Of a stretch of 64,000 bases of DNA, positions 60,107-64,000 are shown one piece after another. The position numbers and the translations under genes were made by a program. This DNA is from Paenibacillus sp. OVF10 (lineage in GTDB: Bacteria > Bacillota > Bacilli > Paenibacillales > Paenibacillaceae): contig CP094668.1 of assembly GCA_022836915.1 (NCBI GenBank), positions 1,798,001 through 1,862,000 on the forward strand, in the 5' to 3' direction. Numbering within the stretch: the stretch's first letter is position 1; each line of letters begins with the position of its first letter. Under the pieces are notes generated by a model. The model saw only the letters and a list, made by a program, of their open reading frames with translations, had not been told where the DNA came from and searched no databases.

Positions 60107-61119
60107 ATGAGCATCACGAAGCGCTGGACAGGAAGCCTGTATCAGGAGGCATTGCGAACAGAGGACTGCGGGCCACGTTTCTACGCGTATTATTACAAGC
60201 AGTGGGACAACTATCGTATGTCCTATCACCATCATGATTCCACAGAGATCATGTATATCATTTCGGGAATGTGCCGGGTGGATGTGCAGATGCCGGATGG
60301 GAGCTCAGAGCAGACTATTTTGAAAAAGGACAGTTTATTATGCTCGACGCAGGTGTCCCGCACCGATTGCTGGTGGAAGATGGTGTCCCTTGCCGGATGC
60401 TCAATGTGGAGTTTGGATTCTCAGACTCGCCTCCTGGACAGTTATCTATCCGTCAGCTCGCGCAGGAAGAGGAAGAAGTCCATACTTTACTAACTAATGC
60501 TTCGCCATATCTGGTACTGCCAGATCCGGAAGAGGTGTATCACATTATGAAGAGTCTGGTGCTCGAACTCGATCAGCGCGGTCTGCTGGAGCAAGGAAGA
60601 TCAACTGCGCCGATGAGGATTATTCCGTCAGAGGAAAGGTCGCATCATCGCGAAGCCCGGAATCTCTCGTCCCTGGAACAGGGTATGCTGGTGCGTACAT
60701 TGTTCATCCAATTGCTTGTCCGTGTTGCACGTCTGCGCGGAGAGATGAGCCGGAGTGCGCCAGATCAGGCGGAGCTGTATGTCAAACGAACTATTGAATT
60801 CATGCATCACAATATGGATCGCAACATTCAGATGAAGGATATCGCGGCAGCCGTCAATCTGCATCCGGGCTATTTACATCGCATTTTTCGTCAGCACACG
60901 CAGCGGACACCTACCGATTACCTGACGATGCTTCGAATGGAGAAGGCCAAGATGCTGCTTCAGCAGACGAATATTCCGATTTCGGAGATCTCCGACTATG
61001 TCGGAGCAGGCAGTCGTCAGTATTTTCATATGTTATTCAAGAAATATACAGGCCGTACGCCAGTTGAATTTCGCTCCTCGATGGAACGACATGTTAGCCA
61101 GTACCCGTCGGATGAATAG
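60107..61119 (+). CDS. AraC-family regulator with cupin sensor (one apparent frameshift)
   Basis: About 337 aa. N-terminal cupin-like ligand-binding domain (MSYHHHDSTEIMYIISGMCR, GQFIMLDAGVPHRLLVED), C-terminal AraC domain with two helix-turn-helix motifs (LHPGYLHRIFRQHTQRTPTD, ISEISDYVGAGSRQYFHMLF). The frame is lost in GG at 60328-60329; one extra G gives KKGQFIMLDAG. ATG 60107 follows GGAGGT by 6 nt. Directly upstream of the GH4 glycosidase and probably controls it. Confidence 0.88.
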
Positions 61120-61308
61120 GCCAATTGCAGTTATTTTCGAATACATATCGATTAGTGTAACCGGCGCGTAAAAGTTAGGATTTTTGACAACAAGATCTTG
61201 AACAGGTCATGATTTTGATAACGCTTCCCCTTTTGCCGTTGGTACAATGATTTCATGAAGAGAGTCATTAACCGAAGCGAAAGATTCGGATTTAGGGAGG
61301 ACATAGGC

Positions 61309-62814
61309 ATGTCGTTTAAAGTGGCGTTTATCGGGGCAGGAAGTATCGGATTTACACGGGGATTGTTAAGGGATTTGCTGACGGTACCAGAGTTTAACAA
61401 CATTGAAATTGCGTTCTGCGATATTAACCAGCACAATCTGGACATGGTGACTGAGCTGTGTCAGCGGGATATCCGTGAGAATGGATTGAATATTCAGATT
61501 CAGCCTACAACGGATCGGAAAGAAGCTTTAAAAGATGCGAAGTATGTACTGTGTACGATTCGTGTCGGGGGACTGGAAGCATTTGCAACCGATGTGGATA
61601 TTCCACTGAAATATGGGGTTGATCAATGTGTCGGCGATACGCTGTGTGCAGGCGGGATTATGTATGGACAACGCGGAATTGCCGAGATGCTGGACATCTG
61701 TAAAGATATTCGTGAACAGAGCGCACCGGACGTGCTGCTCTTGAACTATTCCAATCCGATGGCGATGCTCACATGGGCTTGCAACAAGTACGGCGGTGTG
61801 CGGACGATCGGACTGTGTCATGGCGTACAGCATGGTCATCATCAGATTGCGGAAGCTTTTGGATTGAAAAAGAGTGAAGTGGATATTGTCTGTGCCGGCA
61901 TCAACCATCAGACCTGGTATATTCAAGCGTCTCATGAAGGTAAAGACCTTACAGGAGATCTGCTCGAAGCCTTCGAGAAACATCCGGAGTACAGCCGCAC
62001 CGAGAAAGTGCGGATTGATATGCTACGCCGCTTTGGGTATTACAGTACGGAATCGAATGGTCACCTGAGTGAATATGTGCCGTGGTACCGCAAACGTCCA
62101 GAAGAGATCAACGAATGGATCGACCTGGGCAACTGGATCAACGGAGAGACGGGTGGATATTTGCGGGTGTGTACCGAGGGGCGCAACTGGTTTGAGACTG
62201 ATTTTCCAAACTGGATGAAGGATGAACCGATGCAATTCATTTCGGAAAAACGGGGCGAGGAGCACGGCTCGTACATTATTGAAGGGCTGGAGACGGGACG
62301 TGTCTATCGCGGACATTTCAATACCGTTAATAATGGAGTAATCTCGAACCTGCCGGATGATGCAATCATAGAAGCACCGGGATATGTGGATCGCAACGGC
62401 ATCTCCATGCCGCATGTAGGGGATCTGCCACTTGGACCGGCTGCGGTATGTAATGTGAGCATTTCCGTGCAACGGCTCGCGGTTGAAGCAGCGGTGAACG
62501 GAGACGATAAGTTACTTCGTCAGGCGTTTATGATGGACCCGCTCGTGGGTGCCGTATGTAATCCAAAAGAAATCTGGCAGATGGTCGACGAGATGCTGGT
62601 TGCACAGGCCCAGTGGTTGCCGCAGTATGGAGATGCGATTGCCGCCGCAGAAGCAAGACTTGCTGCAGGTAACTTGATTCCAACGAAGGAATATGAGGGC
62701 GCCGCGCGTCTTAAGGTGAAAACGGTGGAAGAGATGCAGCAGGATCGCGATGCTGCCAACAAAAACGCGGGTGAATCCGATAAAGGAAAAGATCGCGAGA
62801 AAGTGCAGCAATAA
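61309..62814 (+). CDS. GH4 glycosidase (alpha-galactosidase/alpha-glucuronidase group)
   Basis: 501 aa. NAD-binding IGAGSIGFTRGLLRDLL, VGDTLCAGGIMYGQRGI, LNYSNPMAMLTW, metal-binding Cys170 in GLCHGVQHGHHQ, and His200 in CAGINHQTWY, all GH4 hallmarks. GH4 enzymes use NAD and Mn in an oxidation-elimination mechanism. The active-site tetrad here is CHGV; in the published scheme CHSV marks alpha-galactosidases, CHEV alpha-galacturonidases and CHGx alpha-glucuronidases, so an alpha-glucuronidase-like activity should be considered despite overall likeness to alpha-galactosidases. The charged tail AANKNAGESDKGKDREK is unusual. Start ATG 61309 follows AGGGAGG. Confidence 0.88.
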   Translation: MSFKVAFIGAGSIGFTRGLLRDLLTVPEFNNIEIAFCDINQHNLDMVTELCQRDIRENGLNIQIQPTTDRKEALKDAKYVLCTIRVGGLEAFATDVDIPLKYGVDQCVGDTLCAGGIMYGQRGIAEMLDICKDIREQSAPDVLLLNYSNPMAMLTWACNKYGGVRTIGLCHGVQHGHHQIAEAFGLKKSEVDIVCAGINHQTWYIQASHEGKDLTGDLLEAFEKHPEYSRTEKVRIDMLRRFGYYSTESNGHLSEYVPWYRKRPEEINEWIDLGNWINGETGGYLRVCTEGRNWFETDFPNWMKDEPMQFISEKRGEEHGSYIIEGLETGRVYRGHFNTVNNGVISNLPDDAIIEAPGYVDRNGISMPHVGDLPLGPAAVCNVSISVQRLAVEAAVNGDDKLLRQAFMMDPLVGAVCNPKEIWQMVDEMLVAQAQWLPQYGDAIAAAEARLAAGNLIPTKEYEGAARLKVKTVEEMQQDRDAANKNAGESDKGKDREKVQQ

Positions 62815-62900
62815 ATAAAGGCAGGATGTACAACAACGAAATATAAACGGAATATGAAAATCAAGAAAAATGAATAAGAAATATAAAGAGTAGACGGGGC

Positions 62901-62926
62901 CCTCTCCAGTATTGGAGGGGCTCTGT
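62901..62926. terminator. Weak hairpin between converging genes
   Basis: CCTCTCCA (62901-62908), loop GTAT, TGGAGGGG (62913-62920), short T-rich tail. It could end the GH4 gene. Confidence 0.5.
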
Positions 62927-62932
62927 TTGATT

Positions 62933-63470
62933 CTATTTTTTCTCAACGACACGAACCACAAACGTAAAAGACGTATCTCCCAGGCTGATCTGTGAATCTT
63001 GAGGGGAAGACCAGCGGACAAATGCTCCATAATAATGTGTCCCTGGTTCCTTGGGAAGTTGGAAGGTCCCATCCGTAGAAGTAACGTATACATTGCGGTT
63101 GTCCACATATTCAGAAATACTTATCTCATCCGGGGGATATCTATACCCATGTCTATGGATAAATCCTCACCGGCAAGAACTTGGACCGGAGTGTTGTCTT
63201 CAAAATTTAGACTAGCGTAATCAGCGCAGGTGCCTCCCCAGCAATAACTGCCCTGTATAGCAGGAATAGAGATGCCGCTTTCGCTCTGAATAGTTGGCGT
63301 AGGCAGTTTCAGAGGTAAGTTGGGCTCCGGTTCATGAACCTGTTTTGATCCCATTTCGACTTCCTTTGTACTATGACTTGGAGTAGAATTACAGCCGGAT
63401 AATATAAGCAAAGTTGAAAAAAATACCAATGTGGTCAATGTTCTTGTAGTATTGAAGAATTTTATTTCAT
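62933..63470 (-). CDS. Lipoprotein of unknown function (two apparent frameshifts)
   Basis: About 179 aa. Lipobox ILSGC after TLTTLVFFSTLL. The mature part has a Cys pair (GSYCWGGTCADYASLNF) and a beta-rich C-terminus (YYGAFVRWSSPQDSQISL). The best start is ATG 63470 after AGGGAGGTGG; it runs into a stop unless one A is restored, giving MKIKFFNTTRTLT. The second break is in G5 at 63132-63136, giving GIDIPPDEISISEYVD. No known family; the Cys pair recalls small Paenibacillus/Bacillus surface lipoproteins. Confidence 0.6.
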
Positions 63471-63766
63471 CCACCTCCCTAATATTTTCCAGACGAAAAG
63501 CGAGAGAGAAATGTTGCTAATCAATGAGTGGGTACGGAGTTGAAGGGGCTACATAATTGGGATTTCCAATATGCGAGAAGCTGGTAGAACCGGCACAAGT
63601 GAAAGAGGTTTTTTCACAGATTGTTGACAATTAAGCTGCATGAAATAGAAGGAAATAGGCAAGAGACTCGACTCTTCTCCCATGCTATGTTATTATAAAT
63701 CTCTGATAACGTGGTAACGAACTAAAGCGTTTGGGTTTTGGTTATAGACATGGAGGGGTTCGAGAG

Positions 63767-64000
63767 ATGAGAAAAAAGCGATTCTACTATTATTCATTAG
63801 TATATGTGTATTGATTGTGGCTGGTTGTTCCGGTTCCGCAAGCAAAGACGATAACACGATTGTTGTAGGAATTGATGATAAGTTTGCTCCAATGGGTTTC
63901 CGGGACGAGCAGAACGAAATTGTTGGTTTTGATATTGATTACGCAAGAGCTGCAGCGGAGAAAATGGGTAAAGAAATCACATTCCAGCCAATCGACTGGT
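63767..64000 (+). CDS. Amino-acid-type ABC transporter binding lipoprotein, N-terminal part (one apparent frameshift)
   Basis: The gene runs off the window. Signal peptide with lipobox VAGC, then TIVVGIDDKFAPMGFRDEQN, the start of a family-3 solute-binding protein (amino acid uptake). The frame breaks in A6 at 63772-63777; one extra A gives MRKKAILLLFISICVLIVAG. Ribosome binding site GGAGGGG at 63752-63758. Confidence 0.8.

Noticed and set aside
61214..61230. A further cre site before the GH4 gene (TGATAACGCTTCCC)
   Set aside because: Three mismatches to the cre consensus; too weak to list as a site.
1..64000. CRISPR arrays, tRNA or rRNA genes, prophage
   Set aside because: No regularly spaced repeats, no cloverleaf or rRNA-like sequence, and no phage structural genes were seen while reading the window.

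Overview
The window is a chromosomal stretch of a Gram-positive, spore-forming polysaccharide degrader, most likely Paenibacillus. The evidence is strong AGGAGG-type ribosome binding sites, lipoprotein substrate-binding proteins, YesM/YesN-type and membrane-anchored AraC regulators, a CotB/CotH spore-coat locus, a GH6 cellulase with FN3 and CBM3 modules, and a PL11 rhamnogalacturonan lyase. No rRNA, tRNA, CRISPR, prophage or transposase gene was seen.

Layout. 1-7.7 kb: putative glycosidase, membrane AraC regulator, beta-hydroxyacid dehydrogenase, NERD-domain protein and a lipoprotein. 7.9-14.6 kb: YesM/YesN-type two-component pair and an LplABC-type sugar importer. 14.7-27.3 kb: a large Ter stress/biosynthesis cluster (TerB, three TerD, a TerD-TerA fusion, aldolase, PRTase-TRSP, StiP-like protein, HAD phosphatase, ATP-grasp ligase, TelA and two uncharacterised proteins) behind a near-perfect sigma-W type promoter. 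27.3-31.7 kb: spore-coat island (two CotB-like proteins, CotH kinase) enclosing an ArsB-type transporter. 31.8-35.5 kb: asymmetric heterodimeric ABC exporter with a possible leader peptide. 36.2-41.8 kb: nucleotidase and a PhnDCEE phosphonate/phosphate importer, with PhoP-like boxes between them. 42.4-45.2 kb: large secreted multidomain protein. 45.4-52.8 kb: ECF sigma factor, then a two-component system, an anchored propeller-like protein and a MacAB-like export system; an 11-bp-phased repeat operator is shared by two promoter regions. 53.0-58.9 kb: cellulase and rhamnogalacturonan lyase with long leaders, cre-like sites and a structured repeat on each side of the lyase. 59.3-64 kb: histidine phosphatase, AraC regulator, GH4 glycosidase, a lipoprotein and the start of an amino-acid-type binding protein.

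Sequence quality. I count about 35 apparent single-base frameshifts in 24 genes. Nearly all look like a missing base, many of them in a homopolymer run. Restoring one base per site gives full-length family-typical proteins with lengths divisible by three. I therefore treat these genes as intact genes in an unpolished sequence, give full-span coordinates, and place each shift as closely as I can.

How the parts fit. Three modules serve plant polysaccharide use and carry cre-like sites (importer, cellulase, lyase). Phosphorus acquisition (nucleotidase, PhnDCEE) appears to share a PhoP-type control region. The Ter cluster is the most interesting system: its enzymes are predicted to make and act on an unidentified nucleoside-like small molecule, linked here to an envelope-stress type promoter.
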